A stretch of 64,000 nt of DNA from Kuschelorhynchus macadamiae (GCA_030620095.1 JAUTXW010003388.1:513585-577584), one strand, 5' to 3'; shown: positions 37,701 through 45,829, numbered from the stretch's first letter. A program made the numbers and translations. The notes: generated from the letters alone by a model not told the origin.

Positions 37701-40700
37701 TGTTGACTTGGACTTCATAAAGCCGAATTGGTTTTTTATAAACAAATCATTTGTCTCAAAATATGTGGATAGTTGATTCTTCAACAGGTACTCAAAAACC
37801 TTAGACAGTACTGGCACCAAGGTAATGGGCCTATAGTTGTTGACATCATTTTGAACATCTAGCCAATTTGGTTTTAGAAAGGGAATATCTACCACTGATG
37901 CCATTTATCAATTAACAGAGTATGTCTATGAGTCATTTGAAGGGGGAGATAAGTGTGGGTGTCTGTTTACAGACTTATCCTCAGCCTTTGATTCTGTTGA
38001 CCACTCCTTACTTCTGGCTAAATTGCACTATTATGGTGTTCGTGGCAATTGCTTACAGATTTTCAAGTCATATCTCGAGGATCGTTATCAGCAAGTGTTT
38101 ATTTTTGAGAAATATAGCTCAATATTATCTGTTAGACGAGGTGTACCACAAGGGTCTATCCTAGGACCTATATTGTTTCTCGTGTATGTGAATGACCTCC
38201 CTGGGACAATTTCATTGAAGCAATCCTCTACAGTTTTATATGCAGACGATACTTTTTTTGGTCAGAAGTGGCAAGGAGCTATCGTTGGCTAACAGTTTCC
38301 AGTTGGTATTGGAGGAAGCAAAAGTATGATTTGGTGCTAATTACCTGTTTTTAAATGAAGCAAAAACAACTCAATTAAAGTTCCAGCTTCGCTGTAGTGA
38401 TGAAACAAGTAAACCTAAATTTCTAGGCGTTTATATTGACACCTCTCTGGGTTGGCAAGAACACATCTTAAGATTGAATGAGAGACTTTCCTCAGTCTTA
38501 TTTGCAATACGTAAAATTCGCATTACAGCTGGGCAACATGCTGCCTTAATAACGTACCATGCTCTTTTCCATTCCCTTTTGTCTTATGGCTTGCTAGCTT
38601 GGGGAGACGCAGCAAGCACTTATCTTAATACTGTATTTGTTAAGCAAAAGAGAGCAATTAGATTAATTGCAAATATATCTCCAAGGGATAGTTGTAAACC
38701 CTTTTTTTCATCACTCCGAATAGTCACCCTATATGGTCAAATAATATATGAAAAATTAGTATATATAAAAAAACACCTAAACAACTACAGGCTTCACTTG
38801 ACATTTCATGATCATGACACACGTTTCAAAAATAATATTGTTCAACCTAATTCACGTTTGCAAAAATTAAGCTCTATTGGAATAAACGCATTTAACTTGC
38901 TTCCTCTAAGTATACGAGAATCAAACCTAAATTCTTTTAAGTTTCGACTTAAAAAGTATATAGTTCACTTAGCACCTTACTCAATTAATTATTTTGGGGA
39001 GGCTTTTACTCAAATAAAACTCATAAAGTCAGTCTGTAATGTTATAGTGTTATGTAATATTTTTTCTATACAAATTATGTAATATGTGTAATTTATATTT
39101 TTTTATCTAACTTATGTCATAATTTTACCATTATTTAAGGCTTTTACTTATACTTTTAATTGTACCATTGACTTGTCTATAAAAATGTATTTTTTTCCTG
39201 AGACCATTAAATATTATTATTATTATTATTATTATGTGTGTACCTTATTATAAGAGGTATGCTGTGTTACTAGGTATTGTGGTTGCTTTAAGTGAAGACA
39301 TGGAAAGTTTATTGTTGAGGGATTTAAAGACTTGTAGATTAGGAGAAGAAGGAAAGACATTTCTTGGTAACACATTCCATAATCTGGACACTCTGGGAAT
39401 AAAAGTGGGAGGTCCTTGGTCTTTGCAGTTGGACCATGAAGAGATGTATATGGGTCGTTGCTCTTGTCTTCAGAAATGACTTCGGAAGACATATTCATCA
39501 GAAGTCATCATAGTATCTATAAAATAGAGCCAGATCGCCCACAATTTTGCAATGCTCTACTGATGCAAGCTTTGTTGTGATGTTTTGATGATCAATTAAG
39601 TGAATAGCTCTCCTTTGAACAGAGTTAGGCAGATCATTTATTGAAAAATCTTGATTATAATTATAATTTAGTTTTACTTTTTTTAATGTACAACTTATTT
39701 TCACCCTGTAAAATTGTATTAAAACATCTTTGTTATTGGTGAACAAGTTTTCTCTAAAACGCAGTTTTATGTGGAATCTTCAAAGTTTTTTCAAAAAATA
39801 ATAGTTCATTCAATAACTTTATTTCATAAAAGTAGTTTGTGTAATGCAAAGTCGACAAGCCCCTATTAATAGAAAGGAACATTTATTAATGTTACATACA
39901 CTACAATGCTTACATACGTCAAAAAAAATGTTTAATTAAGGGTATTTTAACACTTCAGAAACATTGCTAATCACTATACATATTACAAGAAACAACTATG
40001 ATTCTATTACAACATGTCGGAGAAATCATTAGTAAAGAATTCATCCAACGAGTAGAAACACTTTTTAATAAGATATTTTTTAATAACCGTTTTAAAACTT
40101 CTAGAAGTTAACATTTTAATTTGAGGTGAGAGTAGGTTAAACATTTTAGGGCCAAAGACAGATATACCTGTTTTTGTTCTGTGAATTCTGTGATAACTTG
40201 TATATATGAGGTCAATATTTCTAGTATTGTGACTGTGCATGTTTTGGTGTGTGATATACTTATGACTATTTTCTTTAACATAAATGAGACATTGCAAGAT
40301 ATAAAGTCAAGGAACAGTTAAGATGTTTAAACAAATATAATTTGCAATCAGCTCTGTACTCCAATTTAGCAATTACTCTCACCGCTTTTAGCTGAAGGCC
40401 AAATATCCTTCTGGTACTTGCTGCATGACCCCATGCTAACAAAGCGTATGAGATCCTAGACTCAATGCATGCATAGTATACTGACCAAACAACCCTTTCA
40501 AATAACACATTCACCAGGTTCCTCAAAGCATAGACTCCCGAAGCAATCCTTGGACAAAGATATCAGTTTGATAGTTTTTAATTTGATTTTTGTCTAAACA
40601 TTTAAGTGTCATGTTTCTTTTTCTTATATACTCCTGACTATTTTTAAATGATATCACTGACATGTAATTTTATCCTAATTTTTAGTAGTGCCATTTGGAA

Positions 40701-43126
40701 AATATAATTTCTGTAGTGTACTGATTGAAATAAATAAAGATGATCTATATGCGCATTCCAAGTCATTTTTGGATCAATTCGGACCTCCATGAAACAAACT
40801 GACTCACAGTTTACCATTCCCTGCAAGGTAACGGAGTGAAAAATAAATCACTTCAGTTTTCGGTTGATTCAAATTCAACTGGTTACTGTTAAACTACTCG
40901 GTGACCCTTGACTGTGTCTCTCTCATGTCAGTTACTATTTTGACTTGATCTTTAGCTGTCTTGAGAACATTTGTGTCATCAACAAATAACACAAGGTCAG
41001 CACTGGGCTCACAGCTCTGCAGATCATTTATGTAGATCAAAAAGAGCAACGGACCCAGCACTGATCCCTGTGGTACACCATAGAGCACATCTCGTAAACT
41101 TGACTTGAGACCGTTTATCTCCACTAATTGTTTTCTACCAGTCAAATAAGACAAAATAAGGTCTTGGCTGTTTTTATTAAAGTTATATTGTTTTAACTTT
41201 ACTGTTAACAACTTGAAGGAGGCATAATCAAAGGCCTTACTAAGGTCACAAAATAAAGCCCCAGCATAATCCCTATTTTCAAAAGCATTATTTACAATTT
41301 CTACAAGTTTATTTATCGCCATTGTAGTTGAATGAGAGGTCCTAAAGCCAAACTGCTCTGGATAAAATAAATTGTTTGTTTCAAAATAAGAAGAAATTCG
41401 AGTTTTTAATGCTTGTTCAAATACTTATGAGAAAATTGGTACTATTGAGATCGGTCTGTAGTTATTGAGTTGATCTGTAGGCCCCTTTTTATGAATAGAT
41501 ATTACTCTAGCTATTTTTAATATTGATGGAAAAACTGAACCTCTTCTGCAAAAATGTATAAGTTTTGTAAGTGGTAATACTATCTCATGTATGATGCTTT
41601 TGATCATTTTACTATTAAATCCAAAATAATCAAGACTATTTTTGTTTTTTAAACCTTTTAATAAATCCCTAATTTTATTAAATGTTACTTCCGCAATGGA
41701 GACTGACAAATCCCTCACTGTAGGCAAACAAACGGTAATGAATGAGTTTACGTAGTCTTCTGATGAAATAATGCACTGAGGTAAATTTTCAACAAGCTTG
41801 CATGGAATATCTACGAAGAACTCATTCACTAGACTCGGCTCCAGGTCTATATTGGCTTTAGTTTTTTTACTAGCCAAACTCGACTGGCTCTTGACTGTAT
41901 CCCAAATAGCTTTAGGAGTATACTTATGGTCTATTAAATAGTTGTCATTTGCAGGTTTTTTGGCATTTGCTGTCTCAAAACGATAATATTTTGTACTGTT
42001 TAAGCAGTAATTGAGAATTCACAGATTTAGATGTTTTTGCCAGTTCTCTATAAAAGTTTAGGGTTTCCCTTTTAGCTCTAAGTCCTTCAGTGAACCAGGA
42101 AACAAGTGGTTTATTTTTTTCATGCTTAAAGTTCTTTTCTGGGAAAGCTGAATCAGCACAATTTTTTAAAAACATTATAAACATCTCAAACCTATCCTCA
42201 ATACTAATAGCACGGTTATTGATAAAATCCCAGCAGATGTTACTAACCAGAAGCCGAAAATAGGCTAGGCCCTGCATAGTGATGGGTCTATACTTAGTAA
42301 TTACTTGTTTTCCTTTAATGGAAAAAGGCAAATTAAATTAAATCTGGTTGTTACAACTAGGTGATCAGAAAAACCAATATCCCTTACTTGACTTTCACAC
42401 TCACAAACATTTGTAAATACATTGTGTAAGCATGCATTTCCTCTAGTATTCTCATTCACCATGATTTCTAGACCATAAAAGAAATGAGGTCAGACAAAGT
42501 TTTCAGTTGAGCACTATCACTTGTAAAATTTATATTAAAATCCCCCATACCTCAATTTAACTCCAGTATCTAGAATTCTATTTAAAACATCAATAAAGAT
42601 TACCTGCTGGGGGCCTATAAATATTGATAATTATGATTTCTAAAGTGTCCGATTGAATATCAGTAGTATAATTAGCAATTTTTACTTGGTTTATTTCATT
42701 TTCCCTCAACCAGTGCTCACTAACGCAAAGGATATCATATGTAAATTATTAGCTTCTATTTGTAAAATTTTGTTTCTCAGACATTATGTATTAATGTGTA
42801 ATAAACTAAATTTATAATCAATTTGTACATTATTTGGCACTAACAAACTACTGGTTTTAACATTATTATTTACAATATTATTTACATTATGTAACCCTAC
42901 CTCAACTTGATTTAGAAAAGAAAATAGTTTCCAGTCAAAAATTCTTTAATTCTTAATAATATAATTTGGGACCTTACCTGGCACCAACAAATTCATCACA
43001 TTCTGGTAATGGCTTCCAACGATGTACAGCCTCAAAGGGGCCAATTTCCAGAGTCAAAGCCTCTGAGAGGGTAGTTATAGAATCCCCCAATGTTGGGCCT
43101 ACCCCATTCATATTCAAATAATTTCT
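14457..43126 (-). CDS. LZTR1: LZTR1 orthologue, span of the five visible exons
   Basis: Leucine-zipper-like transcriptional regulator 1 is a kelch-BTB substrate adaptor of CUL3 ubiquitin ligase that targets RAS-family GTPases. Five minus-strand exons encode its N-terminal kelch propeller in the order known for the family: the [18 protein letters not shown] lead, [61 protein letters not shown]...MFVFSGQSG and [19 protein letters not shown]. All introns are GT-AG and all four joins keep frame. The 5' exon(s) upstream of 43126 and the final kelch, BTB and BACK exons are not found; the latter should lie left of position 1. Introns of about 12.1, 5.7, 9.8 and 0.2 kb are filled with transposons except the last. 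Homology assigned from memory of the family; confidence high. Confidence 0.9.
14837..14997 (-). CDS. LZTR1: LZTR1 exon, kelch repeat 4
   Basis: Minus-strand exon reading [20 protein letters not shown] then [20 protein letters not shown] and [14 protein letters not shown]. The acceptor follows a TTTCAG at 14998-15003; the exon begins in phase 0 and ends AC, with the next exon giving the third base of Thr. The donor is GTAAGA at 14836. CCNFPVAV and [10 protein letters not shown] are conserved LZTR1 strings. It is separated from the next exon by only about 205 bases, the one intron here free of transposons. Confidence 0.92.
15009..15410. other. Intron, no gene; T-rich tract
   Basis: AT-rich with a run of about 30 T (15365-15395) directly before the LINE at 15411. 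The T-run may be the minus-strand poly(A) of another insertion. Nothing else recognised. Confidence 0.4.
15411..17812 (+). mobile_element. Non-LTR retrotransposon with near-complete RT
   Basis: Starts at the end of the endonuclease ([12 protein letters not shown]), then linker [38 protein letters not shown]...[60 protein letters not shown] (QRT instead of QGS), [10 protein letters not shown] (LADD), [26 protein letters not shown], and a full C-terminal domain (LPHFNYC...[13 protein letters not shown]...[17 protein letters not shown]) to 17655. A TGA at 16466, and frameshifts near 16780 and 17133 disable it. The 3' end carries an (ATT)n tail at 17797-17812, unlike the (AAAT)n families. Confidence 0.88.
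17813..18289. other. Unassigned intron sequence, possible Penelope 3' UTR
   Basis: No reading frame of interest. GACGGTTTCGTCGAACTGTGA at 18032-18052 and later text could be the 3' untranslated part of the Penelope-like fragment to the right, but this is a guess. Confidence 0.3.
18290..19060 (-). mobile_element. Penelope-like element, 3' part with GIY-YIG endonuclease
   Basis: On the minus strand from 19043: [27 protein letters not shown] is the signature just after the RT of Penelope-like elements (…KPTHT.RYL…S.HHHP..K…), then [27 protein letters not shown], an in-frame TGA near 18701, [19 protein letters not shown], and the GIY-YIG nuclease: [49 protein letters not shown]. The GIY motif is degenerate (GVYKI...YVGET keeps the Tyr and Gly; R in GRS..TRL). 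RT itself is missing by 5' truncation. The 3' flank carries CCGACGTTTCGCC, seen also beside the second copy at 29330. Confidence 0.85.
19100..19400 (+). mobile_element. LINE 3' end (C-terminal RT tail)
   Basis: Reads [27 protein letters not shown] and [22 protein letters not shown], the ending typical of many LINE ORF2 proteins (F...V...L....YYS..EF). Stops follow at 19391. The 5' side abuts the Penelope fragment. Confidence 0.65.
19597..19662 (+). repeat. Pyrimidine-rich low-complexity tract
   Basis: C/T run with CTTT units (TTTTTCTTTCTTTCTTTCTT). Neighbours the (ATTT)n stretch that may be a minus-strand LINE tail. Confidence 0.7.
19663..19980 (-). mobile_element. RNase H-bearing LINE, 3' part (split)
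   Basis: The minus strand at 19983-19862 reads [19 protein letters not shown] and continues to RNNINL and a stop, the usual C-terminus of I-like/Jockey-like LINE polyproteins. The minus-strand 3' UTR then runs to (AAAT)n read from 19686 to 19663, a probable tail. The frame joins ECLRQSR encoded at 24038-24060 across the inserted LINE. Confidence 0.75.
19999..20856 (+). pseudogene. LINE ORF1: PHD-like zinc finger, coiled coil, FP25K-like C-terminus
   Basis: Starts [20 protein letters not shown]; a frameshift in the A9 run near 20062-20070 leads to [14 protein letters not shown] then VTCCRR, a C-x2-C-x4-H-x3-C...CC zinc finger. A second frame change near 20240 leads to [20 protein letters not shown], a TAA at 20316, and a heptad-rich coiled coil (20320-20460). 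An RRM-like [10 protein letters not shown] core follows, then a C-terminal domain (KAYV-like: [16 protein letters not shown]) resembling the FP25K-type domain common in insect LINE ORF1. Family role: nucleic-acid-binding chaperone of the RNP. Confidence 0.75.
20972..23770 (+). pseudogene. LINE ORF2: APE endonuclease and reverse transcriptase
   Basis: Endonuclease at 20972-21706: [19 protein letters not shown] (metal-binding Glu), [45 protein letters not shown] at 21707 and TAA at 21935 interrupt the linker. RT at 22260-23100: [20 protein letters not shown]...[64 protein letters not shown] (intact FADD), [27 protein letters not shown] at 23342 and later breaks in the C-terminal domain. ORF1-ORF2 spacing about 115 bases. 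Confidence 0.9.
24033..24640 (-). mobile_element. RNase H domain of the split LINE
   Basis: On the minus strand: [12 protein letters not shown] (second catalytic Asp region), [23 protein letters not shown] (the final motif has Asn where catalytic Asp is usual, …E.ADKLA), then [45 protein letters not shown], a Cys-His segment found after RNase H in I, Jockey-like and Outcast LINEs. The 5' side is truncated near 24640 before the first catalytic Asp. The 3' side continues at 19980-19663. Confidence 0.88.
24758..25031 (-). CDS. LZTR1: LZTR1 exon, kelch repeats 2 and 3
   Basis: A 274-base exon coding two kelch blades: [20 protein letters not shown], the LZTR1 hallmark [15 protein letters not shown], then [20 protein letters not shown] and [14 protein letters not shown]. 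The acceptor AG is at 25032-25033; the first base completes the Arg codon begun by the previous exon. The donor GTAAGT begins at 24757, leaving phase 0. Near identity in pattern to vertebrate LZTR1 and absence of stops indicate strong purifying selection, in contrast to the broken transposons on both sides (RNase H LINE to 24640, Tc1-like element from 25152). Confidence 0.93.
25540..26192 (+). pseudogene. Tc1-like transposase, N-terminal and first catalytic part
   Basis: Helix-turn-helix region [20 protein letters not shown] followed by [13 protein letters not shown] (the G-R-P/T-G linker of Tc1 proteins). After breaks, [28 protein letters not shown] (first catalytic Asp in WSDKARF), then [18 protein letters not shown] and [20 protein letters not shown]. 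Frameshifts near 25725 and 26130 and several stops. Confidence 0.82.
26199..28883 (-). mobile_element. LINE inserted in the Tc1-like element
   Basis: Minus-strand LINE with AATATC on both sides (26193-26198, 28884-28889) and (AAAT)n tail at 26199-26222. From the 5' (right) end: endonuclease [12 protein letters not shown] and LRILDLIF, linker [53 protein letters not shown], a stop near 27656, [63 protein letters not shown], and a long intact C-terminal domain to 26403. One frameshift near 28430-28590 and one stop; otherwise well kept, so a relatively young copy. Confidence 0.93.
28884..28985 (+). pseudogene. Tc1-like transposase, second catalytic segment
   Basis: Reads [33 protein letters not shown], the FQ.D.AP.H block of Tc1 transposases with the second catalytic Asp in QEDGA. 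The final Glu region is not recognisable; the element runs non-coding to its right terminal repeat at about 29080-29115. Confidence 0.82.
29330..29745 (-). mobile_element. Second Penelope-like 3' fragment
   Basis: Aligns by eye with 18300-18570: shared GTGTCAATTGGAGTTACTATCCGACGTTT-type 3' flank (29338-29366), [22 protein letters not shown] coding text, a TTTGGAATCAACGCTAG-like segment, and the duplicated ATAACCCATATCATTTTTGAAG-type stretch at 29500-29560. Heavily decayed GIY-YIG end; no open frame. Confidence 0.6.
29746..30320 (-). mobile_element. LINE 3' end
   Basis: Minus strand: [27 protein letters not shown] and [25 protein letters not shown], the C-terminus of a LINE ORF2, preceded by [20 protein letters not shown]. 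3' UTR ends near 29750 next to the Penelope scrap. No RT motifs remain. Confidence 0.7.
30321..30721. other. LZTR1 intron, nothing recognised
   Basis: AT-rich; no repeat family or ORF recognised before the exon donor at 30721. Confidence 0.45.
30722..30874 (-). CDS. LZTR1: LZTR1 exon, kelch repeat 1
   Basis: Encodes [20 protein letters not shown] followed by [20 protein letters not shown] and [11 protein letters not shown]. The 153-base exon starts after an AG acceptor (30875-30876) that follows a T-rich tract and ends before GTAAGG (donor at 30721-30720). Phase 2 enters and phase 2 leaves, matching both neighbours. The VFGGD and DLLRFD turns are kelch signatures. It lies between LINE 3' fragments at 29746-30320 and 30940-31390, none of which disturbs the splice sites. 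Confidence 0.92.
30940..31390 (-). mobile_element. LINE 3' end with (ATT)-type tail
   Basis: Minus strand from 31319: [52 protein letters not shown] and [16 protein letters not shown], a LINE C-terminal domain. AT-rich tail with ATT/TTAA units at 30945-30990. A related fragment is at 51450-51790. Confidence 0.7.
31410..31795 (-). mobile_element. LINE 3' end
   Basis: Minus strand reads [25 protein letters not shown] and a stop, another LINE C-terminus, preceded by decayed text ([12 protein letters not shown]). Could be the continuation of the inverted copy at 34165-34700 across the LINE at 31796-34163; unproven. Confidence 0.65.
31796..34163 (-). mobile_element. LINE with RT, 5'-truncated in the endonuclease
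   Basis: Minus strand, 5' to 3': [13 protein letters not shown] (endonuclease GD.N), linker [160 protein letters not shown]. Frameshifts near 33040, stops in the linker and C-terminal part. ATTTCATTTC tail region at 31796-31812. Same family as 34780-36346. Confidence 0.87.
34165..34700 (-). mobile_element. LINE fragment with 5' inversion
   Basis: 34476-34697 on the plus strand reads [23 protein letters not shown] and [14 protein letters not shown]. The very next residues of the same protein, [22 protein letters not shown] then [14 protein letters not shown], are encoded on the minus strand at 34470-34200. So one RT gene is present as two abutting, oppositely oriented halves. Read on the minus strand, the downstream half is in normal orientation and the upstream half is inverted, the signature of twin-primed LINE insertion. 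Confidence 0.75.
34704..34760. repeat. (ATT)n microsatellite
   Basis: Nineteen ATT units. May be the tail of a plus-strand LINE or an expanded tail; the poly-isoleucine reading frame across it is meaningless. Confidence 0.95.
34780..36346 (-). mobile_element. LINE, 5'-truncated in RT
   Basis: Minus strand: [21 protein letters not shown] with [19 protein letters not shown], then [73 protein letters not shown] and a C-terminal [19 protein letters not shown]. The GIPQG region near 35900 is in another frame ([17 protein letters not shown]). Same family as 31796-34163. Three frame breaks. Confidence 0.85.
36347..36715 (+). mobile_element. LINE 3' end
   Basis: Plus strand: [20 protein letters not shown], then [40 protein letters not shown] and [18 protein letters not shown]-terminal LINE ORF2 segment with a deletion after the LVWG motif and one frame change near 36450-36480. 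Confidence 0.75.
36716..36840. repeat. Inverted repeat (hairpin, arms about 40 bases)
   Basis: Left arm GACAAACAAAATAATTTTTT followed by TTTTGGCTTTTCGCAACTGA, right arm TTCAGTTGCGAAAAAGCC followed by AAAAAAAAATTTTTGTTTGTC. The inner parts (AACTTTAAAT / ATTTAAAGTT) pair too. Probably a small MITE or foldback inserted between two LINE tails. Confidence 0.8.
36841..37078 (+). mobile_element. LINE 3' end
   Basis: [18 protein letters not shown] then YSQEEFYIF in alternating frames and ATGGAAATAAACGATTTGAT at the end: a LINE C-terminus with an AATAAA-like signal at 37056-37062. Confidence 0.6.
37079..37912 (-). mobile_element. LINE fragment with duplicated RT motif
   Basis: Minus strand: [61 protein letters not shown], then [11 protein letters not shown] twice (see the tandem repeat), a jump, and [20 protein letters not shown] with VRFLGIHLN. 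The ADD box is deleted. Truncated at both ends, abutting opposite-strand LINEs. Confidence 0.82.
37398..37481 (-). repeat. 42-base tandem duplication over the RT VPQGS motif
   Basis: Two head-to-tail units beginning AGAGCAGGGGTCC and ending GGCACCCAGTGTC/GAC. In minus-strand translation each unit encodes [12 protein letters not shown], with TGA at the junction. Two or three substitutions separate the units. Confidence 0.88.
37913..39236 (+). mobile_element. LINE with RT and full C-terminal domain
   Basis: Plus strand: [70 protein letters not shown], stops near 38290-38330, [90 protein letters not shown] to 39080. (ATT)n tail at 39209-39236. 5' truncated just before the RT palm; frameshift near 37990-38020. 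Confidence 0.87.
39237..39750 (-). mobile_element. LINE C-terminal fragment
   Basis: Minus strand: [38 protein letters not shown], a stop, then in shifted frame [34 protein letters not shown]. This QRRAIRLI...LFYRYY...RTSRLWN.LP.SVFP pattern marks a LINE lineage different from the neighbours. Confidence 0.75.
39790..42770 (-). mobile_element. LINE, nearly complete but heavily broken
   Basis: Minus strand, 5' to 3': decayed endonuclease ([30 protein letters not shown] near 42600), linker [110 protein letters not shown] (FVDD), [32 protein letters not shown] and [13 protein letters not shown]. At least five frame breaks. The 3' UTR has ATGAAATAAAG read on the minus strand near 39830. Its 5' end lies about 200 bases from the LZTR1 exon at 42978. 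Confidence 0.85.
42978..43126 (-). CDS. LZTR1: LZTR1 exon with kelch lead-in (first visible)
   Basis: Reads [22 protein letters not shown] then [13 protein letters not shown], the conserved segment before the first kelch repeat of LZTR1. The donor is GT at 42977-42976, after GGTGCCAG, leaving codon phase 2 that is completed by the next exon to Arg. The 5' edge is uncertain: an AG acceptor candidate sits at 43127-43128 (a second AG two bases on would start the exon at 43124), or the ATG at 43111-43109 ([10 protein letters not shown]) could be the true start with a 5' UTR. Human LZTR1 has a longer N-terminus, so an upstream exon is possible. No stop codon interrupts the exon. Confidence 0.85.
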
Positions 43127-43128
43127 CT

Positions 43129-44165
43129 GCCTTGTCTTAAACGTTTTGAAGGCCTTTTTGTGCACCGTTTACACCGTTTAAGTAGAAAAAGTAGCCAAAG
43201 ATGCGTAGGAGCTGTCTACTGAAAAGGCTGCCTTTGAATTGGCTCAGGAGACTTATTTTCAATAAAAACTGGACTTATCTGAAATAAGTAATTTAACAAT
43301 TACTTAGCATATTAACAAAAACAAACAAAGGCTTAAGAAATGAATTGTATTTTTTAAATAGTGAAATACAAAATCAGTAAACTTAATAAAAGGTATATTA
43401 TATCTACCTATCAGCTGAATACTAAAGTAGCTGAAGCACAAGATGATTCCTGAACAGACAGAATCAGCTAAATTGATTTTTTACACCCACATATTTTCCA
43501 ACAGACTCCTTTGTTGCCTTTGTTATTCATCTTATGGTACACATGTATAGACAATATTAATGGCTTAAAAAATAAATAAATACAATAATTCAAATATTTT
43601 GTTGTTAACGCATATTCAAAAACGATAATTACCAGAATAGCTAGCATCTACCATTCCCGATTTTCAAATTCAAAATTCTTAAAATTTTCCTCATTATTCG
43701 GTTTTTTCATTATACTAAAAATGTGTTTGTGTTATAAATGTTTTCGCTAATTTACAGCGGAGTTTGGAGCTTTCTGTTTTTGTTTTTAATAACAACTTTT
43801 TTTCATCTAGCATTAGTGTCTACAGATAGGAACGCAACTTTGTCCTCCACAGTTCGTTAAATTATATATTTTTATTTTTGTATTTTTCGGTGTTTTGCTA
43901 GATATTTTTTTTTGAAATATGAGTTACAAACCTTTTTTGTACCACAAATGTGTACGTCTTTTTTAAGTTACGTTTTTGTAGAATCCGTATAATTTTTACG
44001 TTAAACAATATGGTATTCATTGTGGTCCAAGCGTTAAGGCATTCCCATGATCTGTCACTTAAACGTCACCGATCAGCTGTTTTTGACGGCCGTAGGACAA
44101 ACAAATCAAATTTTTGCACAGGAGTATATGACACTTTTGTTATTAATTTTTTATTTTTTACCTTA
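43129..44165. other. Region 5' of the first visible LZTR1 exon, nothing recognised
   Basis: Candidate place for the LZTR1 5' exon and promoter, but I found no convincing TATA/Inr or coding exon. AT-rich, few repeats. Confidence 0.35.
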
Positions 44166-44168
44166 AAA

Positions 44169-44350
44169 TGCCTCCTTTTTGTTGTATTGCAACTTGTAGA
44201 GATAGAGAAATGAGAGACAATATTACTTTTATTTTAAAGTTCCAAAAATTTTTAATTTTAGATATAAAAAACGATTGAATGAACTACCGCCAATATTGCT
44301 GAAGTATATTACTGCAATAGAAGAGAATTTCCCTACTACTAAATTAAATT
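44169..44350 (+). pseudogene. Possible THAP-like zinc finger relic
   Basis: ATG at 44169 reads MPPFCCIATCRDREMRDN and, after a frame change, YFKVPKIFNFRYKKRLNEL PPILLKYITAIEENFP. The MP..C.....C start and a following Y/F-K-[FV]-P resemble THAP domains, as in P-element-like transposases and THAP genes; the invariant Trp and second C-x-H pair are not seen. Weak call. Confidence 0.28.
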
Positions 44351-45230
44351 AGACCCAAGTGCGTGCAAAATATTTCATATCAATCATTTATTAAAAAACT
44401 AAAATGAATCCGACTAATTAAAAATTATGATTCTCAATGCTGTATTATTTTTTATGTTTTACCAATATTAACGAGACTTAAATAATTAGCAGTATTTGTA
44501 TATATCATCTTGAAACAGATTTTTTTTAAATAATATTTACCTTTATGCAACTCTGTATTTTTTTTTTGTTTGGGAAAGTGGGGCAATTGTACTTTAAACA
44601 CTCATAGTTCTTAAATTCATTATATGAGTAATACATTTTTTTACATTACATATAATCCTGTCCTACTGCAAGTATAAAATTAAATTTTTTTTAGACATAA
44701 GTAAGTTTAAGTCTAGTGAAAAGTAAATATGGCAATTCTTTGTCACCGCTCGGCGTTCTCACTTCGAAGCTTCAAAAATTATTCACTAAGTTTAAGGCAA
44801 ATACACAATTACAAAAATGAGCCTGTACAAAAAATGCACTAAATATATATAAAAATCCTTAAAATTTGTTTTTAAGTTAACACGGACTATGGATGCAAAA
44901 ACAATGTTTGTCTTACGGCCATGGCTGCCACAACAGTCAGCTGTGCTGTATTGTTGACCGCCTAATAACTATTATTGTAGACGCCTGGAATACAATGAAG
45001 CTCCGATATTAGTTTTACGTAAAAACTAACCTACAAACAGAAATTTAAAAAGGAAATACATTTTTGTTAATGTTGGAACTAAATATAACCGTTTATAACC
45101 TATATTTCAAAAAAGTATCTAACAAAACATAGAAAAATTAAATTTGACGTAAATGGCTTAAGGAAGGACGTAAATTTCATTGTGTTACGGGCTTTATAAA
45201 CAAGTTTTGCTGAAAATTTAGTATTGTCAG
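44351..45230. other. No feature seen
   Basis: AT-rich, no open frame above about 40 codons, no repeat recognised. Confidence 0.4.
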
Positions 45231-45233
45231 TTT

Positions 45234-45302
45234 TTTGGCTCAGTCGTAGGATTCTCAGCATTGCATTCAACGCATGTGTGTTCGAATCTCCTTTCAGGCG
45301 TA
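45234..45302 (+). repeat. tRNA-like promoter boxes (tRNA relic or SINE head)
   Basis: TGGCTCAGTCGTAGG at 45237-45251 resembles an A box and TGTTCGAATCT at 45281-45291 a B box, about 35 bases apart as in tRNA genes. The acceptor stem does not pair convincingly and no poly(A) or oligo-T terminator sits where expected, so a functional tRNA gene is unlikely. GGTTAGGATTGGTTAGG follows at 45329-45345. Confidence 0.4.
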
Positions 45303-45829
45303 TTGCTTTTTATTAGTTTTAGATTGGGTTAGGATTGGTTAGGTTTGCTGCAAAGAAACCGCGCGCCAACAAAATTCCGGGTCTCTATATTGAAAAGTAG
45401 CATTTTTCTTTAACAAAATGCTATAAACAAGGCCCACTATTGTGAATGTCCTGTTAGCGTTAGATTAGCTTCGCCGATAAAACCATAAAATCATGTATGT
45501 ATGTATTATTTTTTATAAATACACTTTATTGTTATTTATTAAGGCTTTATCGATGAACTTGTGCTAATCTAACGCCTAAGGAGACAGATATAGACTGGGA
45601 ATCCTTTTTTTACAACAAAACCTAGCCAAATCTAACTATCATTCAAACCCAATTATCGTACTACGGACCTACGAAGATCATGGTGAACAATCAGTAAAAT
45701 CTACTACTCGGCGAAAATAAATCTGCGGGCGGCTGAACGGCTCGTATACTTTCATGGCATATTTACGACACCTTTTATGGAGAACTAAGGGAGCTAGAGG
45801 AGTATTCCTATCCTTAGAACATTGTTTAT
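45303..45829. other. No feature seen
   Basis: No ORF or repeat recognised; two similar TAACGC/CTTCGCCGATAAA and CTTTATCGATGAA...CTAACGCC strings at 45457-45490 and 45543-45575 are inverted relative to one another and may be ends of a small element. Confidence 0.35.

Noticed and set aside
39234..39479. 81-codon plus-strand frame
   Set aside because: Opposite strand shows a LINE C-terminal domain ([13 protein letters not shown]) across the same bases, which explains it better.
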